Counted from the first letter of the stretch, positions 16,717 to 26,203 are shown. The stretch is DNA of 64,000 nt from Nocardioides plantarum (GCF_006346395.1 NZ_VDMS01000001.1:2294001-2358000), one strand, 5' to 3'. Program-made: numbers and translations. The notes: generated by a model not told the origin, from the sequence alone.

Positions 16717-17673
16717 TCACACCGGCGCCAACACCCCGTGGTCGAGGGCCAGCAGGTCGGCCACGCAGGCGGTCGCGGCGGCTTGGCCGGCTGCGGCGGC
16801 GGCGAGCACGGAGCTGAGCGGCATGGGGGTAGCGGCGGTGTGCGCGAGGTCGCCGGCGGCGTACACACCGGGGAGCGAGGTGCGGCCCATCACGTCGACC
16901 TCGACGCAGCCCGAGCCCAGCAGGGTGAGGCCGAGGTCGGCCGCGAACGGTGCCGACTGCGCGAACGTCGTCGCGACCAGCACCCCACCCACCTCGAGGT
17001 CCGGTCCGCTCGCGAACGACACGATGCCGCCCAGCGAGCCCCGGCAGAAGCCGGCCACCACCTCGGTGCGCACCGACGTGCCGAGCGACCGCAGCTGGGC
17101 CAGGTTGGCGTCGTCGACCTCGCCGCCGTCGGCCAGGACGACCACCTCGGAGGCGATCGGCGCCAGCATCGCCGCGACCCGACCGATGTGCGGGTGGCTG
17201 CCGAGCACGGCGACCGGGGTGCCGGCGTACTCGTGGCCGTGGCAGAACGGGCAGTGCGCCGCCACGGTGCCGAACAGGCCCGCGAGCCCGGGCTTGTCCG
17301 GCAGCGTGTCACGCACGCCGGTCGCGAGCAGGACCAGTCGTGCGCTCACCGGACCGTCGTCGGTGCCCACCGACCACCGGTCGCCGTCGGGGACCACGGA
17401 GGAGGCGACGACGTCGCGCACCTCGACGGTGTCGTACGTCGCGAGCTCGGCCCGGGCCAGGGCGCGCAGCTCGGCCGGCGGGCGGCCGTCGTGGGTCAGG
17501 AAGTTGTGCATCAGGTCGGCCGGGTCGTTGCGGTAGCTGCCGGAGTCGAGCAGCAGCACCCGCCGGTGCATCCGGCCCAGGGTCAGGGCCGCCTGCAGTC
17601 CGGCGGGGCCGCCGCCGACCACCACCACGTCGTACTGGCTGTCGTGCTGACTGTCGTGCTGGATGTTCTCCAT
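16717..17673 (-). CDS. Thioredoxin-reductase-like NAD(P)/FAD oxidoreductase
   Basis: 318 residues. GGGPAG (20-25 region) binds FAD, CPFC (141-144) is the redox-active dithiol, and GVYAAGDL near the C-terminus closes the FAD site. This is the thioredoxin reductase fold, but the partner need not be thioredoxin; many stand-alone actinobacterial members have unknown substrates. The N-terminus contains an odd HDSQHDSQYD repeat just before the FAD strand. It is divergent from a MerR regulator, with a MerR-type promoter between them, so redox or drug induction is plausible (inference). Confidence 0.9.
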   Translation of the reverse strand: MENIQHDSQHDSQYDVVVVGGGPAGLQAALTLGRMHRRVLLLDSGSYRNDPADLMHNFLTHDGRPPAELRALARAELATYDTVEVRDVVASSVVPDGDRWSVGTDDGPVSARLVLLATGVRDTLPDKPGLAGLFGTVAAHCPFCHGHEYAGTPVAVLGSHPHIGRVAAMLAPIASEVVVLADGGEVDDANLAQLRSLGTSVRTEVVAGFCRGSLGGIVSFASGPDLEVGGVLVATTFAQSAPFAADLGLTLLGSGCVEVDVMGRTSLPGVYAAGDLAHTAATPMPLSSVLAAAAAGQAAATACVADLLALDHGVLAPV

Positions 17674-17709
17674 CGTGCGTCCTCTCGTCGATGACTTGCC
17701 TCAACGACG

Positions 17710-17740
17710 AGCATGTGAGTTCATGTTGACATGAAGTCAA
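17710..17740 (-). promoter_or_regulatory. MerR-type promoter and dyad for the flavoprotein
   Basis: Read leftward, TTGACT (17740-17735) and CATGCT (17715-17710) are separated by 19 bases, the over-long spacer typical of MerR-activated promoters. The dyad TTCATGTTGACATGAA (17720-17735) lies inside it and reaches into the MerR start codon at 17731. Confidence 0.5.
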
Positions 17741-18183
17741 GCCCTCGATCGATCGGTGCGATCGCGAGCCAGTTCGGCCTCGCGACCCACGTGCTGCGGC
17801 ACTGGGAGGACGTCGGGCTACTGGCCCCCGAGCGGGACGCGGCCGGTCGGCGGCGCTACGGGCGCGACGAGCTGGTGCGGGTCGCGGTGATCCTGCGCAG
17901 CCAGGCGGCGGGGATGAGCCTGGAGCAGATCGGCATCCTGCTCGACGCCGAGGCGCCCGAGCGCCACCTCGTGCTCGAGGCGCACGTCGCCGACCTCGAC
18001 CGCCGGATGGCCGAGATGCAGCGCAGCCGCGAGATGACCGTGCACGCGCTGGCCTGCCGTGCCCACGACGTGGCCAACTGCCCGGGCTTCCGCAAGGGCG
18101 TCCAGGACCTCATCGACGGCGACCCCTCGTCCATCGTCCAGGGATTGCCCTCTACCGGAGGTCGCCGCCGACTGCTTGGCTGA
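17731..18183 (+). CDS. MerR-family transcriptional regulator
   Basis: 150 residues. The N-terminal winged helix is classical: SIGAIASQFGLATHVLRHWE, DVGLLAPERDAAGRRRYGRDEL. A coiled-coil dimerisation helix follows, then a short effector tail with two cysteines (CRAHDVANC), which could sense metal or redox state, although the spacing does not match SoxR or MerR proper. The ATG at 17731 lies inside the divergent dyad with no ribosome site before it, so translation may be leaderless. Confidence 0.88.
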   Translation: MKSSPRSIGAIASQFGLATHVLRHWEDVGLLAPERDAAGRRRYGRDELVRVAVILRSQAAGMSLEQIGILLDAEAPERHLVLEAHVADLDRRMAEMQRSREMTVHALACRAHDVANCPGFRKGVQDLIDGDPSSIVQGLPSTGGRRRLLG

Positions 18184-18187
18184 GAGC

Positions 18188-18209
18188 CAGGTCACACTCG
18201 GGTGACCTG
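18188..18209. terminator. Inverted repeat after merR
   Basis: CAGGTCAC and GTGACCTG arms (8 bases) with a 6-base spacer, 4 bases past the merR stop and 26 bases before the lipase start. It could be a merR terminator or an operator for the lipase gene. Confidence 0.4.
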
Positions 18210-18235
18210 CAGGGGATCCCTCTCGGAGGTCAATC

Positions 18236-19039
18236 GTGCTGGTCCGTCGTCTCGCCCTCTCGTTCGCGGCGCTGGTCGCCGCGGCCGTCCCCGCGCTGGT
18301 CGCGGTCGGCGCCGCCCCCGCCCGGGCCGCTGGGCCGTCGTACGTCGCCCTCGGCGACTCCTACTCCTCCGGCGTCGGCACCGGGACCTACATCGACAGC
18401 TCGTCGTGCAAGCGGTCCAACTACGCCTACCCCAAGCTGGTGGCCAACCAGAAGGGCTACGCGCTCAACTTCCAGGCGTGCTCGGGCGCGACGATCCCCA
18501 CGGTCACCAACAGCCAGCTGGCCGCGCTGACGACCGCGACGCGCTACGTGACCATCTCGGTCGGTGGCAACGACGCCGGGTTCGCCGACGTGCTCACCGA
18601 GTGCGCGACCCCGTTCTGGGCCGGCGACTGCGACACCGCGATCGACGGCGCCCAGGCGTTCATCCGCGACACGCTGCCGGGGAGGCTGACCACGCTCTAC
18701 ACGTCGATCCGCTCCCGCTCGCCGCAGGCGAAGGTCGTCGTGGTCGGCTACCCCCACGTGTTCATGGGCGAGGACTGCAACGCCGCGACGTGGTTCTCCC
18801 CCGAGGAGGAGGCCCGCCTCAACACGACCGCCGACCAGCTCAACGCCAAGCTGTCGGCCGCGGCCTCGGCCCGCGGGTTCTCGTTCGCCAACCCGACCAG
18901 CCGGTTCACCGGCCACGCGGTCTGCGACGACCCCGAGTGGCTCAACGGGCTCTCCAACCCGATCGCCGAGAGCTACCACCCCAACAAGGCAGGTCACTCC
19001 TCCGGCTACCTGCCGCTGGTCAGCGCGCTGCTCAACTGA
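18236..19039 (+). CDS. Secreted SGNH-family lipase/esterase
   Basis: 267 residues with a Sec signal peptide (about 1-32, ending ARA-A). Block I is GDSYSSG with nucleophile Ser42, block III is VGGND, and block V is YHPNKAGH carrying the catalytic His. Several cysteines suggest disulfides, as in the Streptomyces secreted SGNH lipases. It hydrolyses ester bonds of lipids or esters outside the cell. GGAGG lies a few bases before GTG 18236. Confidence 0.92.
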   Translation: MLVRRLALSFAALVAAAVPALVAVGAAPARAAGPSYVALGDSYSSGVGTGTYIDSSSCKRSNYAYPKLVANQKGYALNFQACSGATIPTVTNSQLAALTTATRYVTISVGGNDAGFADVLTECATPFWAGDCDTAIDGAQAFIRDTLPGRLTTLYTSIRSRSPQAKVVVVGYPHVFMGEDCNAATWFSPEEEARLNTTADQLNAKLSAAASARGFSFANPTSRFTGHAVCDDPEWLNGLSNPIAESYHPNKAGHSSGYLPLVSALLN

Positions 19040-19090
19040 GCGTCACGACCTCGACCGGCGTTGTCCCACCCGGCTGGTAGAACCTGGGGC

Positions 19091-20989
19091 ATGCGCCGTA
19101 CCCCCCTCGCCGTTGTCTGCGCGCTGCTGCTCACCACCTCGCTGGTGGCGTGCAGCGGCGACGACGAGCCCGATCCGGCCGACGCGGGCGACCGGGCCGA
19201 CGGCACGGCCGCCGCCCTGGTCGCGGGCCTGGGCTCCGGCGACCTCGATAGCGTGCCGTTCGCCGAGACGACCGGGCCCGAGGCGACCGCCGACCTCGCC
19301 GACGTGGTCGAGGGGATGGGCGACCTCGAACCGGACGTGACGCTCGGCAAGGTCGTTGAGGACGGCGACCGCGCCACCGCGACCGTGTCCTGGTCGTGGC
19401 CGGTCGGCGGCGAGGAGTCGTGGGACTACGACAGCACCGTGAGCCTCACGCAGTCCGACGGCGAGTGGCAGGTGGCCTGGAGCCACGCGGTCGTGGAGCC
19501 GAGCCTCAACGCCAACTCCGTGCTCGACACGACCGCGGTCGGGGCCTCGCGCGGCGACATCCTCGGGGCTGGCGGCGTCGCGCTGGTCACCTCGCGGCCC
19601 GTCGTACGCGTCGGCATCGACCGCGGCCGCGTGTCGGCCGGTCGCGCCGCGCGGTCGGCCGCAGCCCTGGCCCGCCTGGTCGACGTCGAGTCGGCGCCCT
19701 TCGTCAAGCAGGTGACGGCCGCAGGCCCCAAGGCGTTCGTCGAGGCCATCACCTACCGCCAGGACGACCTGCCGCCGCGGGTGCTCCGCGGCTACGAGGC
19801 CATCGGCGGCGCGACGCTCGTGTCGGCGAAGGAGCCGCTGGCCGTGTCGCGCGGCTTCGCCGCGCCCATCCTCGGCACCGTCGGCCCGGTGTCCGCCGAG
19901 ATGATCGCCAAGGACCCCGGTCGCTACCAGGCCGGTGACGTCGCCGGCCTCTCCGGCCTGCAGGCGCGCTACGACGAGCAGCTCCAGGGCACGCCGGGCG
20001 TCGTCGTCGACGCCGTCGGCAGCGACGGCAACGAGCGCGAGCTCTTCCGCTCGGGCGGTGCCGTGGGCAAGGACCTGCAGCTGACCCTCGATGACAAGCT
20101 GCAGTCCGAGGCCGAGTCGATCCTGCCCGCCACCGGCCCGGCCAGCGCCCTGGTGGCCATCCGGCCCAGCGACGGCGCCATCCTGGCCGCGGCCAACAGT
20201 GCCGGCACCGACGGCCAGAACCTCGCGACGTTCGGCCAGCTGCCGCCCGGCTCGACCTTCAAGACCGTCAGCAGCCTCGCGCTGCTGCGCCGCGGCCTGA
20301 CCCCCGACACGACGGTGCCCTGCACGGCCACCGTCAACGTCGACGGCCGCAACTTCGAGAACTACGACGACTACCCCGCCGGCGGCACCGGCCGGATCCC
20401 CTTCCGCACCGCCCTGGCCAACTCGTGCAACACCGCCTTCATCGCCGAGCGCACGCGCCTCAAGGAGGGCGACCTGGCCGCCGCGGCGGCATCCCTCGGT
20501 CTCGGGATCGACCACGACCTCGGCTTCCCGGCCTACTTCGGCTCGGTCGAGCCGCCCACGAGCGAGACCGGCCGGGCCGCCGACATGATCGGCCAGGGCA
20601 CGATCCTGGCCTCGCCGATGGCGATGGCCACCGTCATCGCCTCGGTGCAGGCCGGCCACACGGTGGTGCCGCGACTGCTCGACCAGGTCAAGGTCAGCGT
20701 CCCCGCGCAGGCGAAGCCGCTCACGGCCGCCGAGGCCCGCGCGCTCAAGAGCCTGCTGCGCGGCGTCGTCACCGACGGCAGCGGCCGCCGGCTCGACTCG
20801 ATCCCGGGGGGTGAGGTCATCGCCAAGACCGGCACGGCCGAGTTCGAGCAGGGCGGCAAGGTCCGCACCCACGCCTGGATGATCGCCGCCCAGGACGACC
20901 TGGCGGTCGCGGTGTTCGTGCAGGAGGGCGCCTCGGGGTCCGGTACGGCGGGCCCGCTGCTCGAGAAGTTCCTCCGCGCCGCCGGCTGA
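19091..20989 (+). CDS. Class B penicillin-binding protein, lipoprotein type
   Basis: 632 residues, starting at ATG 19091 with a lipobox (LVACS). An NTF2-like MecA-type N-terminal domain and a dimerisation domain are followed by the transpeptidase: S388TFK, S445CN and K579TG, all three catalytic motifs in order. It cross-links peptidoglycan at the cell surface. The MecA_N plus transpeptidase layout resembles the PBP2a-like group; actinobacterial homologues often have lower beta-lactam affinity (family knowledge, not shown here). Confidence 0.93.
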   Translation: MRRTPLAVVCALLLTTSLVACSGDDEPDPADAGDRADGTAAALVAGLGSGDLDSVPFAETTGPEATADLADVVEGMGDLEPDVTLGKVVEDGDRATATVSWSWPVGGEESWDYDSTVSLTQSDGEWQVAWSHAVVEPSLNANSVLDTTAVGASRGDILGAGGVALVTSRPVVRVGIDRGRVSAGRAARSAAALARLVDVESAPFVKQVTAAGPKAFVEAITYRQDDLPPRVLRGYEAIGGATLVSAKEPLAVSRGFAAPILGTVGPVSAEMIAKDPGRYQAGDVAGLSGLQARYDEQLQGTPGVVVDAVGSDGNERELFRSGGAVGKDLQLTLDDKLQSEAESILPATGPASALVAIRPSDGAILAAANSAGTDGQNLATFGQLPPGSTFKTVSSLALLRRGLTPDTTVPCTATVNVDGRNFENYDDYPAGGTGRIPFRTALANSCNTAFIAERTRLKEGDLAAAAASLGLGIDHDLGFPAYFGSVEPPTSETGRAADMIGQGTILASPMAMATVIASVQAGHTVVPRLLDQVKVSVPAQAKPLTAAEARALKSLLRGVVTDGSGRRLDSIPGGEVIAKTGTAEFEQGGKVRTHAWMIAAQDDLAVAVFVQEGASGSGTAGPLLEKFLRAAG

Positions 20990-21064
20990 TCCGGCGTTCA
21001 AACCGGGAACCTTCCCCGCGGCTGGCGCTGTCGGCGTCCCGCGCCGCGGCATAGCCTGAGGTGC

Positions 21065-23809
21065 ATGACTCGGGTCATCGGACGCACGGCGCTGCTCGAG
21101 GAGGTCCGTGACCTCCTCGCCCGCGGCGAGTCCGTGGCGCTGTGCGGGCCCTCCGGGGTCGGCAAGAGCGCCCTGCTCGACGTGATCGAGGAGGCCGCCC
21201 GCCGCGACCGCGAGGCCGAGGTGCTGCGCGCCAACGGGGCTGCCGACGAGATGGCGCTGCCGTTCGCGGCCCTGCGCGACCTGCTGGCCCAGTGCCCCGC
21301 CGACCTCGTGGCGCAGATGCCCGACGTGGTCCGCGACGTCGTCGCCTCGGGACTGGTCGGGCTCGACGCGACCCTCGAGTACCGGTCCGACCTGGCCGCC
21401 GCCGTCCACACGCTGCTCGACCGGTGGTCGAGCGACCGGCCCGTGGTCCTCCTGCTCGACGACGTGCAGTGGCTCGACTCCGACTCCTCGGCGATCGTGG
21501 GCTACGCCCGGCGGCGCCTCGGGGGGCGGGTCGCCGTCGTCGCGACGCTGGGCCACGACGACGACAGCGTCGACCCCGACATCGACGTCACCGGCCTGCA
21601 CCACCTCGACGTCCCCCCGCTCGACCCGGTCGACATGCTCGAGCTGCTCTGCGCCCACGGCCTGACCCCCGACGTGGCCCAGCGGGTCCACGTCGAGACC
21701 GGCGGGATCCCCTCCTTCGCCTTGTCGCTGGCCGGGCTGATCGGCGAGCGGCCCGTCGTCCTGGGGTCGCCCACCCCGCTGCCGAGCACCATCGGCCAGG
21801 TGCTGCGCGAGCGCTTCCGGGCCCAGCCGGCCGAGGTGCGCGAGACCCTGCTGCACGCCGCGCTGCTGCACCGGCCGACCGTGCGCGAGCTCGAGCGCGC
21901 CGGCCGGATCGGCGCCGACGACGACGTACGCCGGGCGGTCCAGTCGGGCCTGCTGGCCCGGTCCGACACCGCCCTGAGGTTCACGCCGTCGCTGCTGCGC
22001 GACGTGGTGGTCGAGTCGTTCCCGGCCACCGAGCGGGCGGCCCTGCACCAGCGGCTGGCCGAGGCGGTGCCCACCGCGTCGCAGCGGGTGCGCCACCTCG
22101 CGCTCGCCGACCCCCGTCCCGACGCCGAGCTGGCCCACGAGCTGGGGCTCGCGGCCCGCGACGCGGCCGCCCTGGGGGCGCGCGAGCTGGCGGCCGAGCT
22201 CTACCTGCTCGCGGCCGACCGGGCGCCGTTCGCGCTCGACGACGAGCGGGTCGAGTGGCTGGTCGCGGCGATCGAGACCGCGGCCCCGGGCAACCACGTC
22301 GACCTGGTGCAGCGGGCCCTGACCGACGTCCTCGAGGCCAACCCGACGCCCGCGCAGGCCGTCCGCGTGCGGCTGGCCATCCCCGAGCTGGCCGGCCACG
22401 GCGTCACCGTGCTCGACGAGGTGCTGGCCGCCGCGCTGGCCGACGCCGGCGACGACGACCTGCTGGTCGCCAAGGTGCTGCTGCAGCGGGCCCGGATCGC
22501 GCTGATGGAGTCGCGCCCGCACGCCGCGCACCGCGCCTGCGAGCGGGCGGTCGCCCTGCTCGAGCGCCATGGCGACGACGACGAGCTCGCGCTGGGGCTG
22601 ACCACGCTCGCCGTCGCCCAGCGCTGGACCGGCGGCGACCACCAGGCGTCGATCGCGCGGGCCGTGGAGCTGTCGGGTCCGACCCCGACCGGCTTCGTGC
22701 ACATCTCACCCGACTACATGGACGCCCGCTTCGCCTTCTACGACGACCGCCTCGACGAGGCGTGGAACGCCAACCTCGCGATGCTCGCCCAGGTCGAGCG
22801 TGGCGCCGGGATGGACCACGTGCACGTGCTGCGCTGCCTGGTCGAGGTCGCCGCCCGCACCGGTCGCAGCCGCGAGGCCGTCGAGTACGCCGCCCGCGCG
22901 ACCCGGATCGGCGAGCAGTTCGACCTCGAGGCCTACTCGGGGTGGTTCATCACCGCGACCGCCGAGCTCGTCGCGGGCGACCTGGGCCGGGCCCGGACCC
23001 TCGCCCGGCGCGGGGTCGAGGCCGCCGAGCAGCGCGGCGACGTCCGCTACCTCCAGCGGCACCTGATCGTGCTGGGCCAGGCCCTGCTCCGCTCGGGCGA
23101 CGCCCAGGGGGCCCACGAGGCGCTGACCCGGGTCCGCGACATCGAGCGGGAGGGCCGGTTCAGCGACCCGACCGTCAACCGCTGGCAGGCCGACCTGGTC
23201 TCCGCGCTGACCGCATTGGGCCGTCTCGACGAGGCCGACGAGGTGCTCACCCAGGCGCGCTACGAGCTGGGCCGCCGCGCCGAGCGCGGCGGGGCCGGCG
23301 GCACCGACGGCGTCTCGGCCCAGCTCGACCGGGCCGAGGCCGAGCTCGACATCGCGCGCGGCGACCTCGAGGGTGCCGAGCTCGTGCTCGACCGGGCCGC
23401 GAAGGTCTCCGACGACCTCGGTCTGCGCGTCGACGCCGGCCGGGTGCTCGTGACCCGCGCCCACCTCGAGCGCCGGCGTCGGCGGGTGGCGGCCGCACGG
23501 ACGGCGCTGCGTGAGGCCCACGACCTGTTCACCGCGCTGCACGCCGACGCCTGGGCGCGGCAGGTCCACGCCGAGCTCGCCCCCGACCGGGCCCCCGACA
23601 CCGACGACCCGCTGCTCGACCGCCTCACCGACACCGAGGCCCGCATCGCGCGTGCCGTCGCGGCCGGCGCGAGCAACCGCGAGATCGCCGAGCGCACCTA
23701 CGTCAGCGTCAAGACCGTCGAGGCGACCCTCACCCGGATCTACCGCAAGCTCGACCTGCGCTCGCGCACCCAGCTCGCCACGCTGCTCGTCCCGGCCCCA
23801 CCGGAGTGA
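21065..23809 (+). CDS. LAL-type LuxR regulator (ATPase, helical repeats, HTH)
   Basis: 914 residues. Walker A GPSGVGKS (28-35) and Walker B-like VVLLLDDVQWLD mark a STAND-type ATPase. The middle is a long run of TPR-like helices. The C-terminal LuxR HTH (about 850-905) reads LTDTEARIARAVAAGASNRE, then IAERTYVSVKTVEATLTRIYRKL. Such large regulators switch operons on after ligand-triggered ATP-dependent assembly. No ligand can be predicted. It sits alone between the PBP and protease genes. Confidence 0.93.
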   Translation: MTRVIGRTALLEEVRDLLARGESVALCGPSGVGKSALLDVIEEAARRDREAEVLRANGAADEMALPFAALRDLLAQCPADLVAQMPDVVRDVVASGLVGLDATLEYRSDLAAAVHTLLDRWSSDRPVVLLLDDVQWLDSDSSAIVGYARRRLGGRVAVVATLGHDDDSVDPDIDVTGLHHLDVPPLDPVDMLELLCAHGLTPDVAQRVHVETGGIPSFALSLAGLIGERPVVLGSPTPLPSTIGQVLRERFRAQPAEVRETLLHAALLHRPTVRELERAGRIGADDDVRRAVQSGLLARSDTALRFTPSLLRDVVVESFPATERAALHQRLAEAVPTASQRVRHLALADPRPDAELAHELGLAARDAAALGARELAAELYLLAADRAPFALDDERVEWLVAAIETAAPGNHVDLVQRALTDVLEANPTPAQAVRVRLAIPELAGHGVTVLDEVLAAALADAGDDDLLVAKVLLQRARIALMESRPHAAHRACERAVALLERHGDDDELALGLTTLAVAQRWTGGDHQASIARAVELSGPTPTGFVHISPDYMDARFAFYDDRLDEAWNANLAMLAQVERGAGMDHVHVLRCLVEVAARTGRSREAVEYAARATRIGEQFDLEAYSGWFITATAELVAGDLGRARTLARRGVEAAEQRGDVRYLQRHLIVLGQALLRSGDAQGAHEALTRVRDIEREGRFSDPTVNRWQADLVSALTALGRLDEADEVLTQARYELGRRAERGGAGGTDGVSAQLDRAEAELDIARGDLEGAELVLDRAAKVSDDLGLRVDAGRVLVTRAHLERRRRRVAAARTALREAHDLFTALHADAWARQVHAELAPDRAPDTDDPLLDRLTDTEARIARAVAAGASNREIAERTYVSVKTVEATLTRIYRKLDLRSRTQLATLLVPAPPE

Positions 23810-23827
23810 CCCGGAGTGACCGGGTCC

Positions 23828-23877
23828 GGGACGTCATACGCCGCGGCAGCCCCGGCAGCCTGACCGTATGACGTCCC
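23828..23877 (+). terminator. Hairpin after the LAL regulator
   Basis: Perfect 13-base arms, GGGACGTCATACG and CGTATGACGTCCC, flank 24 bases that are themselves GC-rich. It lies 18 bases after the LAL stop, with no T-run. Confidence 0.55.
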
Positions 23878-23905
23878 GCCGACCCGCGAGGTCGGCCGCA
23901 CGAGA

Positions 23906-23979
23906 ACTGGTCTAGACCCCCGGGGCGGCAAGGGTTTCCTCCCTATCGGGCAGATTCCGGCAACTCCTACGTTGCCGGA
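23906..23979 (+). promoter_or_regulatory. DasR-like box and a leader hairpin upstream of the M4 protease
   Basis: ACTGGTCTAGACC (23906-23918) matches 13 of the 16 positions of the DasR element (consensus ACTGGTCTAGACCAGT, from memory) and diverges only in the last three. Further on, TCCGGCAAC and GTTGCCGGA (23956-23964, 23971-23979) form a 9-base-pair hairpin with a 6-base loop, 74 bases before the start codon. Confidence 0.4.
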
Positions 23980-24052
23980 GCGCCTCATCTCGGAGTCACA
24001 CCCCTGAGCGACGAGGGCGGGCGCGTCCCCCTCTCACACCCCAGGAGACCCC

Positions 24053-25969
24053 ATGAGATCCACGTTGCTGCCCCGGGTGGCAGTGGCCGCGCTGGCCACC
24101 GCGCTGGCCGGCTCGCTCGCGTTCGGCGCCCCGTCGTCGACCGCAGCCTCGGCCGGCCCCGCCGGCGACCGTGTGTCGGCCGACCGGACCGCGGCGCCGT
24201 CGCGGGCCGCCACGGCCGAGCGGCGCGACCGCGCGGTCGACGCCGCCGCGGCGTACGTCCGCAGCCACACCCCCGCCGGCCGCAGCCAGGACGGCCAGGC
24301 CCGTCCCGCCGGGGCCCACCCGGGCACCAAGGGCACGTTCTACGTCGCCTACCAGCGCACGTTCGACGGCCTCTCGGTCTACGGCGCCGACTTCGTCGTC
24401 GCCGTCGACGAGGCGGGCAAGGCCACCGGGGTGACCGGCAAGCCGACCCGCTCGATCTCGCTCTCCTCGACCACGCCCACCCGCAGCAGCGCCTCGGCCC
24501 AGGCCACCGCGCGCCGCCAGGTCGGCACGGTCCGCAGCGTCTCGAAGCCCCAGCTCACCGTCTACGCGGTCTCCACGCCGCGGCTGGCCTGGCGCACCAA
24601 GGTCACCGGCTCGACCGCCGGTCGTCCCTCGATCACGACCGTGTGGACCGACGCCCGCAACGGCAAGGTCCTGCTCGCCTCCGACGCCGTGCACGACGGC
24701 ACCGGCAACGGCTACTACTACCCCGGCGTCACGATCGGCACCTCCGGCTCGGGCTCGTCGTACTCGATGACCGACCCGACCCGCACCGGCCTGAAGTGCG
24801 GCGGCCAGAACGGCGCGGCCTACACCGGTACCGACGACATCTGGGGCAACGGATCGGGCACCAACCTCGAGACCGCGTGCGCCGACGTCCTCTACTCCGT
24901 CGGCAAGGAGGTCGACATGCTGTCGGCCTGGCTCGGCCGCAGCGGCATCAAGGGCAACGGCACCAACTACCCCGCCGAGGTGGGGCTGAACGACGTCAAC
25001 GCCTACTACGACGGCACGACCACCAACTTCGGTCACAGCCAGGACAACGCCCGCCAGCTCACCGCGATCGACATCGTCGCCCACGAGAACGGCCACGGCA
25101 TCTTCCAGACGACGCCCGGTGGCTCGACCGGCGGCAACGAGACCGGGGGCATGAACGAGTCGACCGGCGACATCTTCGGTGCGCTGACCGAGTTCTACGC
25201 CAACAACCCCAACGACCCGGGCGACTACCTGGTCGGCGAGGAGGCCGACCTGGTCGGCGACGGGCCGATCCGCAACATGGCCAACCCGAGCGCCGTAGGC
25301 GACCCCAACTGCTACTCCTCGTCCATCCCCAACACCGAGGTGCACGCCGCCGCCGGCCCGCTCAACCACTGGTTCTACCTGCTGGCCAACGGCACCAGCG
25401 GCTCGACGAGCTGCAACGGCTCGACCCTGACCGGGATCGGCATCCAGAACGCCGGCAAGGTCTTCTACAACGGCCTGCTCCTCAAGACCTCGTCGTGGAC
25501 CCACGGCAAGGCCCGCGTCGCGACGCTGACCGCCGCCAAGAACCTCTTCGGCACCACCGACTGCACCACCTTCAACCGGGTGCGCGACGCGTGGGCCGGC
25601 ATCAACGTCGGTGCCCAGTCCGGTGAGCCGACCTGCGGCGGCACCACCACCCCGCCGACCGGCGGCACCTGCACCAAGGTCACCGCGACCGGGACGGTGA
25701 GCAACCGGGCGTCGTCGTACAAGCCGTCCAGCACGGGCATCGCCACCAGCGGCGGCACGATCAACGCCTGCCTCACCGGCCCGAGCGGCAGCGACTTCGA
25801 CCTCTACCTGCAGAAGAAGTCCGGCTCCTCGTGGACCGACGTGGCGGCGAGCGAGAGCGCCGGCTCGACCGAGACGATCGCCTACACGGCCGGCTCGGGC
25901 ACCTACCGCCTCGAGGTCTACGCCTACTCGGGCAGCGGCAGCTACACGCTGAAGTACGACATCCCCTGA
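24053..25969 (+). CDS. Secreted M4 (thermolysin-type) metalloprotease with C-terminal PPC-like domain
   Basis: 638 residues: signal peptide (about 1-32), FTP/PepSY-type propeptide, then the catalytic domain with the zinc motif H344-E-N-G-H348 and the third ligand Glu in GGMNESTGDIFG. After a Pro/Thr linker, a C-terminal beta domain of PPC type (about 540-638) includes SDFDLYLQKKSGSSW and YRLEVYAYSGSGSYTL and is usually removed on maturation. It is an extracellular neutral protease. AGGAG precedes ATG 24053. Control by a GlcNAc regulator is hinted at by the DasR-like box. Confidence 0.94.
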   Translation: MRSTLLPRVAVAALATALAGSLAFGAPSSTAASAGPAGDRVSADRTAAPSRAATAERRDRAVDAAAAYVRSHTPAGRSQDGQARPAGAHPGTKGTFYVAYQRTFDGLSVYGADFVVAVDEAGKATGVTGKPTRSISLSSTTPTRSSASAQATARRQVGTVRSVSKPQLTVYAVSTPRLAWRTKVTGSTAGRPSITTVWTDARNGKVLLASDAVHDGTGNGYYYPGVTIGTSGSGSSYSMTDPTRTGLKCGGQNGAAYTGTDDIWGNGSGTNLETACADVLYSVGKEVDMLSAWLGRSGIKGNGTNYPAEVGLNDVNAYYDGTTTNFGHSQDNARQLTAIDIVAHENGHGIFQTTPGGSTGGNETGGMNESTGDIFGALTEFYANNPNDPGDYLVGEEADLVGDGPIRNMANPSAVGDPNCYSSSIPNTEVHAAAGPLNHWFYLLANGTSGSTSCNGSTLTGIGIQNAGKVFYNGLLLKTSSWTHGKARVATLTAAKNLFGTTDCTTFNRVRDAWAGINVGAQSGEPTCGGTTTPPTGGTCTKVTATGTVSNRASSYKPSSTGIATSGGTINACLTGPSGSDFDLYLQKKSGSSWTDVAASESAGSTETIAYTAGSGTYRLEVYAYSGSGSYTLKYDIP

Positions 25970-25990
25970 CCTCTCCCGTGAGGTAGGACG

Positions 25991-26021
25991 CGAGGCCCGT
26001 CAGCACCGCTGGCGGGCCTCG
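25991..26021 (+). terminator. Terminator-like hairpin after the M4 protease
   Basis: CGAGGCCCG and CGGGCCTCG (9-base arms) close a 13-base loop, 21 bases after the protease stop. Confidence 0.65.
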
Positions 26022-26059
26022 CTGCGTCGGGATGGCACGACGCCGTCACAAAAGGAGGC

Positions 26060-26093
26060 GAACCCCCCGCCGCATGGGGTCGGCGAGGGGTTC
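26060..26093 (+). terminator. Second hairpin downstream of the M4 protease
   Basis: GAACCCC/GGGGTTC and inner CGCCG/CGGCG arms, followed by a pyrimidine- and T-rich stretch (26094-26106). It may back up the first terminator or act as a leader structure for the dehydrogenase gene. Confidence 0.5.
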
Positions 26094-26203
26094 TCGTCGT
26101 CTTTCTAGGTGCTCCCTCCGAAGGACGACACGGCCAGGATACCCCCGGTGCCATGGTGTGTCCTCCTCCAGGGGCAAAGTCCTGGAGTGGTTGGCTGGTG
26201 GGT

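Noticed and set aside
17674..17730. SoxR-type iron-sulfur regulation of the flavoprotein
   Set aside because: The MerR protein has two cysteines spaced C-N8-C, not the four-cysteine SoxR cluster motif.
19043..22702. A 1219-residue leftward open frame
   Set aside because: It is antisense to the PBP and LAL regulator genes, whose motifs are unambiguous; its composition (Gly/Arg/His/Val-rich, no domain) is the usual GC-rich shadow.
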